Shown: one piece after another, positions 11,185 to 24,342 of the stretch
Numbering within the stretch: position 1 is the first letter of the stretch
Layout of the letters: each line of letters starts with the position of its first letter
From: Buddleja alternifolia
Lineage: Eukaryota > Streptophyta > Magnoliopsida > Lamiales > Scrophulariaceae
Assembly: GCA_019426215.1 (NCBI GenBank)
Contig: CM033400.1
Location: 11,144,568-11,208,567 of the forward strand
Length of the DNA: 64,000 bases
Reading direction: 5' to 3'
The notes under the pieces: model-generated
Told to the model about the DNA's origin: nothing
Seen by the model: only the letters and a program-made list of their open reading frames with translations
Databases searched by the model: none
Made by a program: the position numbers and the translations under genes

Positions 11185-14100
11185 ATGACTCGAACCTCAG
11201 GAGAGGCTTTAGAGGAATTTGACCCTGAGATCGAGCGTACACTTCGTGCAAACCAGAGAAATCGAGCTATGGCTGGCAACTTCCCTGATATGAATCTGCC
11301 CGAGAATAGAGAATGGTTGCAAAATCTGTTCCAAGCTATGCAACCGGCACTACCAGCACCACCTCCATCTGTTCGTGGTAATCAGCCAGCCCGTGTACAC
11401 ACTACGCCGGGACCTGTTGTGGTCCCCAATTTTGCCACGCCGAACTTCCACATTCCACCTCACATGTTTAGCATGGTTCAGGCTGAACAATTTTATGGTG
11501 ATCCGAAAGAGTCACCTCATGACCATCTAGAGCACTTCGAAAATGTGTTATCTACCATGCAATTCCACCCAAGAGATCTTGATGCCATCCGCCTCCGATT
11601 ATTCCATTTTTCGCTTAAGGATAAAGGGACTTTGTGGTATAAGTCGTTGCCCCCACAATCCATTGAAACGTGGGAAGAGTTAGTCGAAGAGTTTCTCAAC
11701 AAGTTCTTCCCTCCATCAAGGATTAACGAGTTAAGAAGCGAGATCAAGGGTTTTAAGCAAAAACGGGATGAATCGTTAGCATCAACATGGGCAAGATACA
11801 AGAGTCTGCTTCGAAAGTGCCCCGATCACAACTATTCAAGAGACGAGCGAGTGCTACATTTCTTTAATGGAGTCCGGTCTCGGATTCGTCACAGACTTAA
11901 TGCAGGAGCAGGCGGTGATCTTTTGGGTCTCGATAGCAGAACAGTGTGGGCTAAACTAGAGCAGATGGCACGGGATGATGAACTGTACCCTGAAGATGAC
12001 GATGAGTTTCCTCTACAAACCCGAAGGGTTGCTGTTGCTCAAGAGGTAGAACAAAATGTTAATCTAGAGGCAGAGCCAACCATTAGTGATGTGAACTATG
12101 TCGGAAATTCAAACAAGCCTCAATTGAGCTTCCACATACCCGAGAATTTTCCGAAAAGGCCAAATCCCGCACAAAATTCACAACAAGGCATCTACCAAGC
12201 ACCGAGGCCTCCGTTTTACAACAACCAAACTCAAAGGCCTGGAAATTTTAAGCCACAAGGTCAAGTTCCAAGACCTTCGACTGTCGAAGAAAGATTGGCG
12301 GCTCACATGCAAAAATCAGACGAATCATTCGCAGAGCTTCGATTGATGTTACAGGGTGTTATGACGGGAATGAAAGAGATGCAGCACCAATTTGCACAAT
12401 TATCGGTTGATGCAGGTGGAAGAGCACCCGGGACACTGCCGAGTGATACAGAGAAAAACCCAAAAGAGCAATGCCATGCCATCGCTCTGAGAAGTGGCAA
12501 AGAATTGAAAAGTGCACCTCCCAAGCAGTCCAAGTCCGCACTTGAAGAGGACAATGTTCAAACTTTTGATAAACTTGAAAATTCAAATCTGTCTCCCAAG
12601 TACGTACTTGACCAGAACCAAGTAAGTACTTCACACAGCTCAAGTACGTACTTGGGGCAGGATCAAGTCCGTACTTCACAGGCAGACAGGGCGTCTTCTA
12701 AAACTTTGACTCCTTCTTTGCCTAATCCTATTGAAATACGTCTCCCTTTCCCCCTAGCACATAAAAAGAATAAGAAAGATATGGATAAGAGTTTTCTTAG
12801 GATTTTAGAAATTCTTCGAGAAGTTCGAATTAATATTCCTTTTATTGATGCGATTTTGCAGATGCCCAATTACATCAAGTTCTTCAAGGATATTCTATCC
12901 AATAAGCAGAAGTGGGAAGGCAATGGAACGGTGTGCTTGACTGAAGCATGCTCAGCAGTGGTGTTGAACAAGTTGCCACAGAAACTCAAGGATCCAGGGA
13001 GCCTCACAATTCCTTGCACTATTGGGCAACTCAAATTCGACCGAGTGCTATGTGATTCGGGCGCCAGCATAAATCTTCTTCCTTACTCGTTGTTCCAGAA
13101 ATTGGGTTTGGGGAATCCAAAGCCAACCTCGATGAGCCTCCAACTTGCAGATCGATCAATCAAACACCCGAAGGGAATCATAGAGGATGTCATCGTGCAA
13201 GTTGACAAGTTTTACTTCCCGGTGGACTTCGTGGTTCTGGAGATGGAAGAAGATGTTGAAGTTCCTCTCATCCTAGGAAGACCCTTCCTAGCCACAGGTA
13301 AAGCTATGATCGACATAGCCAATGGTAAGTTAACTTTGAATGTGGGTGAGGAGAGAGTTACTTTTGACGTATACAAGGTTATGAAGCATGTTGGTGATGA
13401 TGCGTCATGTTTAAGAATAGATGCTTTTGATCCTTTGATTATTGAGCACTTTCAGGAAAACATCTCTGATGATCCACTTGAGGTATGCATAATGAACTCC
13501 ACGGATGTTGAGTCGGCCAGTGATAAACAACTGGAAGTTGTTCATAGCTTAGAGAGGCGTGCACAATACCCCACGAAGAAATTTGAGAAGTTGGATAGCC
13601 CACTGTCTAGCCACTCCAAACCATCTATTGAAGAGCCACCAACTCTTGACCTAAAAACTCTACCCTCTCATCTTAAATATGTTTATTTAAATGACGATGA
13701 AACCTTGCCACTCATCATTTCTTCTTCTCTTACAGATCAACAAGAAGCAAGGTTACTGGAGGTGTTGAGAGATCACAAAAAAGCCTTTGGATGGAAGATT
13801 GCTGATATCAAGGGGATTAGCCCAGCCATCTGCATGCATAAGATTTTAATGGAAAAAAGCTCAAGGCCCACTATACAACCACAAAGGAGGTCTAATCCTC
13901 AAATTCAAGAAGTGGTGAAGAAAGAGGTAATCAAGTTACTCGATGCCGGCATTATCTTCCCTATCTCTGATAGTCCATGGGTAAGTCCAACGCAGGTAGT
14001 GCCCAAGAAAGGAGGTACGACAGTAGTTCGTAATGACAATAATGAGTTAATTCAATCTAGAATTGTCACTGGTTTTAGGGTTTGCATAGACTATCGTAAA

Positions 14101-16547
14101 TTGAATGAATATACCCGAAAAGACCACTTTCCCCTCCCCTTTATCGATCAAATGTTAGAAAGATTAGCCGGGCATGAATATTACTGTTTTTTGGATGGGT
14201 ACTCCGGCTATAACCAAATTGCTATTACACCCGAGGATCAAGAGAAAACTACTTTCACTTGTCCTTACGGCACTTTTGCTTATAGGCGTATGCCTTTTGG
14301 CTTATGTAATGCACCTGCTACTTTTCAAAGATGCATGATGGCTATATTTCATGACATGGTCGAGCAATTTCTTGAAATCTTCATGGATGATTTTTCTGTT
14401 TTTGGCTCTACATATGATAGATGTTTGCACAATCTAACCTTAGTTTTGCAGAGGTGTGAGGAGACTGATCTAGTCTTAAATTGGGAAAAGTGTCATTTCA
14501 TGGTACAAGAAGGAATTGTTCTGGGTCATAAGATCTCCCACAAGGGGATTGAGGTGGATAGAGCGAAAATTGAAGTGATAGCTAATCTTCCACCACCCAC
14601 CACGGTCAAAGCCGTGAGAAGCTTTTTGGGACATGCCGGGTTTTACAGGCGTTTTATTTCAAATTTTTCTAAAATTGCTAAACCCCTGTCTAACTTGACC
14701 ATGAAAAATGCAGTGTTTGACTTTAATGATGCATGCATGCAGGCCTTCCTCACCCTGAAGGAGAAATTAATCTCATCACCTGTGATGTCCGCCCCAGATT
14801 GGAGCCTACCATTCGAGTTGATGTGCGATGCGAGCGACATTGCCGTTGGAGCTGTACTAGGTCAAAGGAAGGGTAAAATCTTTCATACTATTTACTATGC
14901 TAGTCGTACCTTAAATGAGGCCCAACTCAATTATGCTACGACTGAAAAAGAGCTTTTAGCTGTCATTTTTGCTTTTGACAAATTTCACTCCTATCTTGTG
15001 CTTAACAAAGTAATAGTATACACTGATCACTCGGCCTTGAAATACTTGCTTGCTAAAAAAGACGCAAAACCTAGACTACTCAGGTGGATCTTATTACTAC
15101 AAGAGTTTGACTTAGAAATAAAAGATAAAAAAGGATCTGAAAATGTAGTAGCTGATCACCTATCTAGACTAGAATTAGTGGATAAGAAAATGGATGAGAC
15201 CCCAATAGGAGATGAATTCCCCGATGAACAGCTTTTTACTCTTTCTTCTATTTCAATCCCCTGGTATGCTGATTATGCTAATATATAGTTGCTGGAATTT
15301 TACCCCCTGATTTGACATTTCACCAAAGAAAGAAGTTTTTGAAAGATGTTAGGCACTATCTGTGGGAAGAGCCCTACTTGTTTAAAATTGGTGTCGAGGG
15401 AATTATCAGGCGTTGTGTACCCGAGGAAGAAATGACCTCCGTCTTGGCTCATTGCCATGACATGGTGATAGGTGGCCACTTTGGCCCATCCAAGACTGCT
15501 GCCAAGGTTCTGCAATCAGGTTTTTTCTGGCCTACTTTATTTAAAGATGCACACGCTTATGTTCAAAAATGTGATAGATGCCAAAGAGTAGGTAATATCT
15601 CTAGACGACATGAAATGCCTATGAATAATGTGCTTGAATGTGAATTATTTGATGTGTGGGGTATAGATTTTATGGGACCTTTCCCTAGTTCTTGTTCCAA
15701 TAAGTATATTCTAGTCGCTGTTGATTATGTGTCTAAATGGGTCGAAGCTGAGGCTTTGCAAACTAATGATGCTAGGGTTGTTCTTAGATTTCTGAGAAAA
15801 CATATTTTTGCACGATTTGGAACCCCGAGAGCAATTATAAGTGATGGAGGCACACATTTTCGTAACAGGCAATTTGAAAACTTGTTGAACAAATATGGTG
15901 TTAAGCATAAAATCTCGACCCCTTACCACCCTCAAACTAGTGGGCAAGTCGAAGTGTCTAATAGGGAAATTAAACGGATTTTAGAAAAAACGGTAAATAG
16001 CCATCGAACTGATTGGTCTCTGAAATTAGATGATGCATTGTGGGCTTACCGTACTGCTTTTAAAACCCCTATTGGCATGTCCCCATATCGTCTTGTATTT
16101 GGAAAAGCTTGTCATTTACCTGTCGAACTTGAACATCGTGCTTATTGGGCTATCAAATTCCTGAATTTCGATACAAGTGTTATAGGTAATAAGAGGTTGC
16201 TTCAACTGAATGAGCTCGAGGAGTGGAGACATGAAGCATACGAGAATGCAAAACTGTACAAAGAACGGACCAAGAAGTGGCACGACAAGCATATTCTACC
16301 CCGGGAATTTGAGGAAGGTGAGAAAGTTCTTATGTACAACTCTAGACTCAAGCTCTTCCCAGGCAAGCTCAAATCGCGTTGGTCGGGACCCTTTCGAGTC
16401 ACCCGAGTGTATTCTTCCGGAGCTGTGGAGCTTATCACTGAGGATGGACAAGTATTTTTAACCAATGGACATAGGCTGAAACATTACTCGGGCACTGACT
16501 GGAGCGCAGACACATTATCTGTCAAGCTCCGAGAACCATCGACTTAA
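11185..16547 (+). pseudogene. Athila-type gag-pol polyprotein, one frameshift
   Basis: The first ORF (11185-15288, 1,367 codons) holds Gag (about residues 95-240), an aspartic protease (DSGAS at about 624-628), reverse transcriptase (from about 912, catalytic FMDD at about 1066-1069) and RNase H (CDAS at about 1212, TDHSALKYLL near 1280). It ends early at TAG 15286-15288. The second ORF (15312-16547, 411 codons) holds integrase: an HHCC zinc finger (HCHDM to CDRCQ), then catalytic D in VWGIDFMG, D in IISDGG and E in [12 protein letters not shown] 1-bp deletion near 15280 separates them; the family normally makes one polyprotein. All catalytic motifs are otherwise present. Proteins act in cytoplasmic particles and integrate cDNA in the nucleus. 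Confidence 0.93.
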
Positions 16548-18197
16548 GTCGATCCTGAATAGTCGAGCTATTGACTATAAACAAGCGCTTCTTGGGAGGC
16601 AACCCAAGTTTGTAAGTTTTTTTTTTCTTTTGTTTTTGTTTGTTTAGATTGTTTGTTTATGTTTATGTTCAAACATGCACTTTTGGCATGTATGTTTTCG
16701 TATGCTTGATGGTTTGAAAAGTTGAAGTATTAGATATGATAGACATTTGGACCCCATGTTTAGAGATGCTTATTTTACTCGAGAGGAGAAGAAGCTTTGT
16801 AACGATGCATTGGAAGTTAAAGGATGTTTTTCAACATCCTTGGTTGTAAGTGTTCTTTTACCGTTACGTATACTTGTTGTAACAACATTGAGGACAATGT
16901 TGGATTTGAGTTTGGGGGTAGAAGAGTGCTTATTTTGAACATTGAAAATGCAATGCTAATTTTTAGCTTGAGTTTGGGGGAAAGTTTGTATGATATCATG
17001 TTTAAATATTTTTTTTTTGTTGAGAAAATCAAGTATAAATTGTTTTTTTTTTATTTTTCCAATTGATGCATTAAAATTGATTAACTTGAAAAAAATGGCA
17101 TGATTTCTTGAAATAATTTGAATTTAATGGAACATATATATCTTTGAAATTGCTCATGGAGACCCTAGACTAGGATTGATTTCTTAGATGATTCACATTG
17201 CACAATAAATCAAGGGTAGAGGAGTTGAGAGGATAACCATCTTGAGACACTTAAGGAGTTTTTCCCGGAAAAATTAACTTAGATTTTTCATAAGGTTATA
17301 AGTTGAGTAGTAATTTTTTTTATGCTAAAAAATGAATTAAAAAGGTTGAAGTTTGGTATGACCACAAGTGGTCAGGCTAATATGTACTGGAGGTGAAAAG
17401 TTTCATGCCTATATACTGTACTATTATGCTAATTTGAGCTAAGCTCAAGCCAAAAAGAAGCGAATTGTTTAAAAGATCTAGTTTTATTTCGTGGCCTTTG
17501 ACACTCGAGTGATTAAATCCTTAGGAGTGTCTTTACACTTAATGCCCCAAAACTATCTAGTTTGGGAGTCATTGATCTAAAGCTTGTTACATGGGTGTCA
17601 TAGAAAGCCTAATGGAATAAAACATTGCACATGATCTAGCCTTAATGAAGTTAATTGGAAAGTTTCATATGAATTGAAAGTTTGAATGGTTGAGATAATG
17701 AAATTTAAATGGCTATGAGATTTTCTATGATTCTTATGCTTTGTGTTTGATCAAAAGTTGATAGATATGGGATTAATGTCCAAAATTTGGTAAGGATGCC
17801 TTTCGACTATAATACCTTAGATTTATTTTCACTACACCCTATGGAGTCTTTTCGAGTATTGGTGTCACATGAGCAAAAGTAGTTGATATGTATATATATT
17901 TGTGAGCTATAAAAGGATGAGTTTGTGCCATTTATTCTTGTTAATTATGTTGAGATGTATTCATTTGGTTGGGATTGAAAGTTTGTTAGATTTTGTGGGT
18001 ATATCTTCTGCAAACCCTCACGAGACTATAACTCGTCCTTTGAGGTAACTCAAAGGTTTAAAGGCTTGTTGCACATGCTAAGTGCAATCGTTTACTCCAC
18101 GAAAGTGAGTTCGTTTGTTGTTTTTGTTTTCTCCTTTTGGTTGATGATGTTTTTCATGTCTAAAACTTTTATTTCTCGAGGTCGAGCAAATGATAAG
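16548..18197 (+). other. 3' spacer of Athila-type element, no env-like ORF
   Basis: 1.65 kb of AT-rich sequence between gag-pol and the 3' LTR. It contains two additional polypurine-like tracts (GAGTTTGGGGGTA at 16908-16920 and GAGTTTGGGGGAAA at about 16970-16983) ahead of the terminal one, a feature seen in this lineage. No long ORF or membrane-protein-like sequence was found, unlike classical Athila elements that carry an env-like gene here. Confidence 0.75.
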
Positions 18198-18208
18198 TTT
18201 GGGGGAGT
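18198..18208 (+). other. Polypurine tract
   Basis: TTTGGGGGAGT lies immediately before the 3' LTR start TGATAGG. Confidence 0.9.
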
Positions 18209-19833
18209 TGATAGGAGTCATTTTTACGTGTTTTTAAGCCCCTTTGCGTTTATGTTTTAGGTTCATTTATCACTTGATTTTGTCACTTGTGCGTTTAATT
18301 CGTGCATTAAGTGATTTCAGGCCTTAAGTGGATACAATTGAAGAAAGGGTGGAAAAATGATGTATAAAACAAGTTTACGCCAAGATGTTTCACACCTCCA
18401 CGACCAAACAAGCAAGAAATAAGCTGGAGTTAGCCAAAATCATGTTTTAGTACCATTTCTGCACACCTGGGCGCCAAATCAGAAACAACCTCCACGTTGG
18501 AACGCCATTTTGATATTTTTAGAGACAGAATTGGATGTAGTGTCCTTCTACAAAGTTTTAGATCTATGTCTTATCTTTACATGGGTACTTGAATCATCCA
18601 ATTCGGAGATATGTGGAGACGTTTATGAATAAAACACTATCCCTGCGCTGGAAAACACGAAAGTGGCAGCTCATGTTCTTGTTAGGTGGAAAACAAGAGA
18701 ATGGTAGGTGCAAATTCTTGGTGGTGGAAATTCTTGGTAGGTAGAAAACAAGAGAATGGTAGGTGCAAATTCTTGGTAGGTAGAAATTCTTGGTAGGAGG
18801 AAAGAAAGAGAAGGGTAGCTAAAATTCTTGGTAGGTGGATTTTTGGGTATTTAAAGGGGAGTGGGGAGCTCACTTGAGAGCATCAAAAAATCATCCTTTG
18901 AGAGTGTGAGGACGAAAATTCAGGGGTTTGGGGGAGAATTCTCTTGGTTTTGAGTCATCCTATCATCATACTTGAAGAGCTAAGAAGAGGAAAAGGAGGG
19001 ATTCAAGCTTCCAATCAAGAATCGATCATCAATCCAAAATAGGGAGTTTCTTAGTTTGATATTCATCTTTATCTATGAGTAATTCTATGTTTTTATTGTT
19101 TTTTCAATTTCAATTATGAACTAATTTTCCCTTAACTAGGGCCATGTGAAGGCCAAAGTTATGAGTATATATATATGATATTATTCTTCGTATTAATTCT
19201 ACAATTGCTTTGTGTTTTGATTTTGTGCGTAATTACTTGCATATGTTTGATCACCATATGTTTGTCATATTGCCTAACTTAATAGTTTGAAAGAATATAA
19301 GTTAGGGTTCAAAGAAATCATCACATCATCCGTAAAAAATAGGGAATTGCCCCTAGAGATAGGTAGAGATTCCCGGGTGCAGTTAGCCGAATTTATTCGG
19401 GAAAATTCTAGAACTTGAATGCATGATTATTGATTAAATTCTCGGATAGACATATTTAGAGAACTGTCAATTTATCATAGGATTATTACAGCCGAGACAT
19501 CGGGTAGTAATTAATTAAGGAATTTTCACCAAAGCAATAGTAGTCTAATAATACGAAGAATAGTTCATATTTATATTAACAAGTAAATTTGGTTGAAGCA
19601 TGTGCCTTAGTTGTTTTATCTCATAAGAATCTAAATCTATTTGCTAAGTCTCGTTTTCACATTTTTATTGTAAATTAATCACAATCTTTTAATTCAATTT
19701 TAATTGCTTTTGAATTCCTAGCTTTAAATAATCTTGTCTCTGTGGGATCGATAACTCGGACTTAAAGTCCACTTTATTACTACACACGACCAGTCCACTT
19801 GCTGTTTAATACACGTAAGGATTTTTCGTGTCA
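18209..19833 (+). repeat. 3' LTR of Athila-type element
   Basis: Same 1,625-bp length as the 5' LTR and nearly identical. Differences noticed lie at about 18618, 18720, 18735, 18861 and 19100. Ends GTGTCA, followed by target duplication GATTG. Confidence 0.95.
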
Positions 19834-22005
19834 GATTGGTTGATCTTGGTTTTTACACCAAGAAGAGTCTAAAATCGCGATTGGGCTATATTCAGGGTCC
19901 AACGGTCAATTTATCTGACTTTGACGCTGAGCATTTCAACAGTTTTGGCCGTTCCGCAGAAGCGTTTTATCCTCCTCCCCAGAACAAGGTTGTAATCAAG
20001 AATCCCAATATCACTGGTTGGCTAAGAGACCCCGATGAGGAAATGCTTAACAAAATTCGGTACTCATCAAAGCCAAAGGTCGTTCGCTCAGCCGATAATG
20101 CTCGATCTTCAAAACCCCTTAAATTATGGAAAGGAAAGGGACCACTTGTTGTTGAGCGTCCCAATCGAATCAATTCCTGGGTAGAAGATGAAGCTCGTGA
20201 ATATCTCACTAGATTATGCGTAGATGATTATAAAAGCAACTTAGCTCATTTTGAGAAGTATCTCGGTGCCAGAAACAACAAAAAGAAAGTAGACAAGCTA
20301 GGTAGGCGATGGATGCTATATATCGGTCAATGGACTGAAGAGTTTGCACTTTTAATCGCTTGAAGAATTGGTGAGATATCCTTTCTCTTTGATTTCAGAG
20401 TTGAATATAGGATTCAAGGTTTTGCCATATTCTTGCTCAAGCAGCGCAAGTCTCTTGTTGCCAATGTTAGCGATCTACCATACTATAGGCAAGGTGTGGA
20501 GCGCTACATTTGCAATCAAATTCATGTATTCATTCAAGGTGGACGCTACGTGTTTCATGAGCGTCAGAATTGTTCAAAGCATATCCCTTTGGTCTAGATG
20601 CTTTCAGAGCCTACTCTGTTCTTCCAAGTATTTTTTGTGAGCAGAATATCTGAGTAGCCAAAATCAAATCTTTAATTCGTCCAGTGGATTAAAACGCTGC
20701 TTAGGCCCTTATACAGTTTTTGATGGACTATTTCAATTTGTTCATATCTGGTGTGACTCTGTCGAAAAATGCTGATTTAGCGTTAAGTACTGAAGAGCAC
20801 AAAGACGCTATATTCTTTATCCCACAGAAGAACCTGATCAGTCTGAGGTATGTTTTGGATGCGATTGGCCCAATCTGGGTAATTCCTATTGCAAGGCTTT
20901 CTCCTGTGGAAATCACAAGATGCCCCACGCGTTCCAGTAGAAGAGGTCCCACTTGATGTTCAAGTTGCACAAATAGGTGCTGCAACTCAATCTTTGAATC
21001 AAGCAATTCAAGAAGTCGTTGAGGATCATGAGGAACGTTTATCAGAGACAAATCTAAAGGCAATACCATAATCTCAAGCTCAAATGGATTGATTCTATCT
21101 CCTGAGCGTTCCTCCTCCTCCGATTCCGATTCTGACAACGATCAAGAAGTAAGAGACTTCAAAAAGGCAGTTAGGAACTTTCTTTAAAACATTGAAGGTT
21201 CCTGTTCTACAATTTTGAAGAATGGTAAGCATCACATCAAGCTCATCTCAGATACCCGAAGTCGAGACATAGCCAATTCAGCTACCAAGAGTACTGCAAC
21301 TGTACTTGATCGTATGGTTCCTTTAATCGAAGCCTTGTCTGCTGCTTTCAACCAATCGCTTGCGTAGAATGCTTCAGCCGATACAGAGCGACACAATCAA
21401 TCAGATTCAGTCGGCCAGTCTATCGCTGAGCAAGTGGCTCTTGTTGTTAAAGAAGTGAAGTTATTACAGCAAATATGGTAGAAATTAAGAAATCCCTTGA
21501 TGATGTCAAGAAGGGAGAAAAAGGAAAAGGCCCATCCAAGAGCGCTCAAAGATCTGAGGACAAGCGCTGGAAAGACTTCAACGGGAAATTTCATCCATCC
21601 AGTAGGCCATTCTCAGGAAACGCCAACCATGTTTCTACAGAGGTTTTCCAATCCCTGACTTCTCCGTAGAACTTCTTGAAGAGTTAGGCATTCCACCATT
21701 TGCTGTGTTTGTTCCAAACTATCCAAATCCGCGTTGAGCTCTAGTCACAAGGACTTATGAGATTTTTGAAGAATTGTTACATGAACTGGGAATCGATCCT
21801 TCTCTCTGGAACAAAGCAACTGGTTGAAAATATGGGAAGAATACAATTTGCCAATGAGACTCATAAGAGGATGACAGAAGCCAACAACAGGTTATGGAAG
21901 TTTGCTCAAATGCTTTCCAAGCAAGAGCAAAAGGATGTTAGTCAAAAGGATGCTAGCAAACCAAAGCCTCCTCCAAGAAACAAAAGAAAGCTTTAGACTT
22001 TATTG
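19834..22005 (+). pseudogene. SIRE-lineage additional ORF, 3' part
   Basis: The frame interrupted at 9384 continues cleanly through 20361 (FYTKKSLKSRLGYIQG start; Lys/Arg-rich), ends at TGA 20361-20363, then decays: shorter open segments in shifting frames run 20380-20600, 20720-20890, 20890-21070, 21090-21480 and 21475-21995, with Ser/Asp-rich and Glu/Lys-rich coiled-coil-like parts. It is followed by the SIRE-like polypurine tract and 3' LTR, so it lies in the slot where SIRE elements carry an extra ORF. No domain is recognised. Confidence 0.6.
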
Positions 22006-22223
22006 CTTTATTTTCTTTAAGTGCTTTGTGAATTTTATTTATTTTTTAACTCATTTTACTTATCCAATCTATCTGAAGGACTGAGTTTGCTGAAACATCT
22101 TATTTCTCGTTATATGTATTGACTTATAGCTAACCTCTCGAACTGTTTAAACGCTAACTTTATATAATCTTTGTCAATTTTCTAGCTCTTGGACTATAAA
22201 AGAATTAATGTCTTGACATCATC

Positions 22224-22237
22224 AAAAAGGGGAAAAC
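22224..22237 (+). other. Polypurine tract of SIRE-like element
   Basis: AAAAAGGGGAAAAC directly precedes the LTR start TGTTAGGAAATTT. Confidence 0.85.
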
Positions 22238-23760
22238 TGTTAGGAAATTTCATGTTAGATGTTTTGATGATGACAAGATAGGTTTCATGTTAGACCCCAA
22301 AGATTATGTAAGTTTATCTTTCTTAGAATATGTTTAAGTGTTTAACAAAGTTATCGAGTTGTAATTTTTAGATTAGGCTTGTAATTATTATCTTTGTAGA
22401 TTTTAGACTAAGTATTGGATATTAAGTCGCTGATAGAATTCTAGGTGAGTCTGTCAGAGATGAAGTTGAAGATCAATGTCAGAAGCCAAGATGAAGATTT
22501 TGTCTTAAGCAACTGCCAATCGCTAAGGACATTTCAGGATATATGAATCAAGCGCTCAAAGCCATCAATTGATCAAAGGATCAGATTCACCTTAAATAAA
22601 TTCTGAAGTCGTTAAGGACTTAAAGGCAATCATCAAGGGGCATTTATTTCCTACGGGAAATAAATTCAAACGCATTAAATGCCTGATAAGAGCATTAAAT
22701 GTGATAAGGACGAACTGCATATGGAACAAGCCACCCTATTGGCTAAGACTGTCAGATTTTCAGAGTTCAAGTCTGCCACATCAAATCGGTGCAGCAGAAT
22801 TTCAGGAATGTCAAAAAAGGGACTACTCGCTCGCTACGTGAGAGGCACACGCTTGCATGTGTCCAACTGACAAATCCCAAGAAATGCCTATAAATAGTGT
22901 CCTTCATCAAACCCTAAACACACAGAATTATTCACAAGAAATAGGTCAATGCTTTGCTGAAATTATTTCAAGAAAAGCTTACAAAACTCCATAGCCAAAA
23001 ATCCTCCAAGCTTTTCAAACATTCCAAAGACAGTGACTGATATCTCAAACCTCTTCTCAGAAGAACCCTACACTATTATTGAGATATTCCAAGTTGTTTG
23101 AACTTCTCAAAATCAAACAAACCTTTGTGATGAAACCCTCAACCTCTTTCATCTGTGTGAGAAAGTTGTTGATTTGCAAATAGTATTTTTGAGTGAGAGA
23201 AGCTTGTTGAAGAAGATCTCAAGTGGATCTGAAGTCTACGTGATCAAGGAGCTCAAGATCAACTTTATTTCATTCACCATTGTAGAAATCCTCTGTGTGA
23301 AGATTTTGATAATCATCTAGTGGATTTCCTCCGAGTGAAAAGGAGAAGAAAGACGTAGTTGTGATTACATCACTAAGTGAACCTTTCATATCTTGTGTTA
23401 TATATTACTTACTGTTTTATTGCTTTATGTAACATTTGCATATCACTATTCAAAGGCTTTGAAATCAGTAAAGGACTAATCGACTAAATCGAACGCTAAG
23501 CATTAAAATCATTTTCATTGTGCTAACTCCGATTAAGCGATTTAAGTGTTACCCTACTTTGGTAACTATCCAAATCACCAAGTCTAAGTTATTTATTCTT
23601 TAGCGCTTGACCTAGCGCTTTGCTTCTAAGCGTTCAAAATCTTTAAAGTGATACGAAAATTTTTGAAATCAAAAAGGACTTCAGGGACTATTCAAACCTC
23701 CCCCCCCCCCCCCCCCCCCCCCCTCTTTCTAGACCCTTTTATATGCCACTTGGGACCACA
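22238..23760 (+). mobile_element. SIRE-like copia 3' LTR (about 1.5 kb)
   Basis: Starts TGTTAGGAAATTTCATG after the polypurine tract and carries a probable promoter TATAAATAG at 22889-22897. The end is set by similarity to 1499-1808 (common sequence up to TTGGGACCAC); the exact last base is uncertain. A run of about 25 C at 23699-23723 lies near the 3' end, compared with 9 C in the other copy. Downstream sequence belongs to another repeat. Confidence 0.8.
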
Positions 23761-23764
23761 AATT

Positions 23765-23990
23765 ACAACCATCGAGAGCGTTCCACAGTCGCTACGCCTA
23801 GCATGGGTGACCACTCCCCTAGCTATAAGTAATCCTAAAATCTTTATCTAAACTAATGAAAGTAAAAAAGATAAAGAAAAGATTGCCAACAATAAGTTTG
23901 ATATAATATTAAAAACAAGATTTTCATAGTGTTTACAAGCAAATGGCCAAACCACTAGATAGCATGTCGGGCACATAACACTATCATTAT
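23765..23990 (-). mobile_element. Copia LTR fragment, minus strand
   Basis: The order of short blocks (ATCTTT, AAGTAAAAA, TTTCATAGT, AAATGGCC, GGCACATAACACTATCATTA) parallels the LTR start region at 35880-36028, read on the minus strand as TGATAGTGTTA..GTGCC. It is a diverged, truncated copy of the same copia LTR type. Confidence 0.5.
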
Positions 23991-24342
23991 TAGACCTGGG
24001 AATTAGTTAAAATGAATTTACAAGATTTAGGTTGCTTTGGCATACATTTTATTTTGCGTAGATGGGATATTGAAGAATATCCGCACAATGGTAACAAATA
24101 TTATTAATCAAGAATCATGAATACTTTTTGTAAAAATTGTTTGCTATTCTTAACTTAAATATTTTGTGATAAAATATACTTAGATTTTACTGTAGTGTAA
24201 GTGTATAAGAAATACAAAATTAATTTTGTCATTTTTTTTTTTTTGGATTTAGATAATATGGTTATCTTAATTTTATGATCATAAGTCCATGCAATATCGT
24301 GAATTAAGTAATATCAAAGAAGCTAAAGATTATTATTGTTAA
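23991..24342. other. AT-rich noncoding DNA
   Basis: No gene or clear repeat seen apart from a T-rich run near 24230. Confidence 0.4.

Larger units (their letters stand above)
9385..19833 (+). mobile_element. Full-length Athila-type Ty3/gypsy retrotransposon (10,449 bp)
   Basis: Two 1,625-bp LTRs flank an internal region with primer binding site, gag-pol and polypurine tract, and the element is bounded by GATTG duplications (9380-9384 and 19834-19838). The two LTRs appear to differ by only about three substitutions and two 1-bp indels, which marks a recent insertion. Gag-pol lacks a chromodomain and its sequence style (Asp-tRNA-type primer site, gag, integrase) fits the Athila/Tat branch. No env-like ORF is present in the 1.6-kb 3' spacer. 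A 1-bp deletion between RNase H and integrase breaks the polyprotein. Confidence 0.95.

Noticed and set aside
16548..18197. env-like gene in the Athila-type element
   Set aside because: Only short AT-rich frames are present, with no transmembrane or env-like pattern.
20380..20600. 28-bp intron (GTGAGA..TTTCAG) in the SIRE-lineage ORF
   Set aside because: It is far below the minimum plant intron length; the frame change there is better explained by decay.
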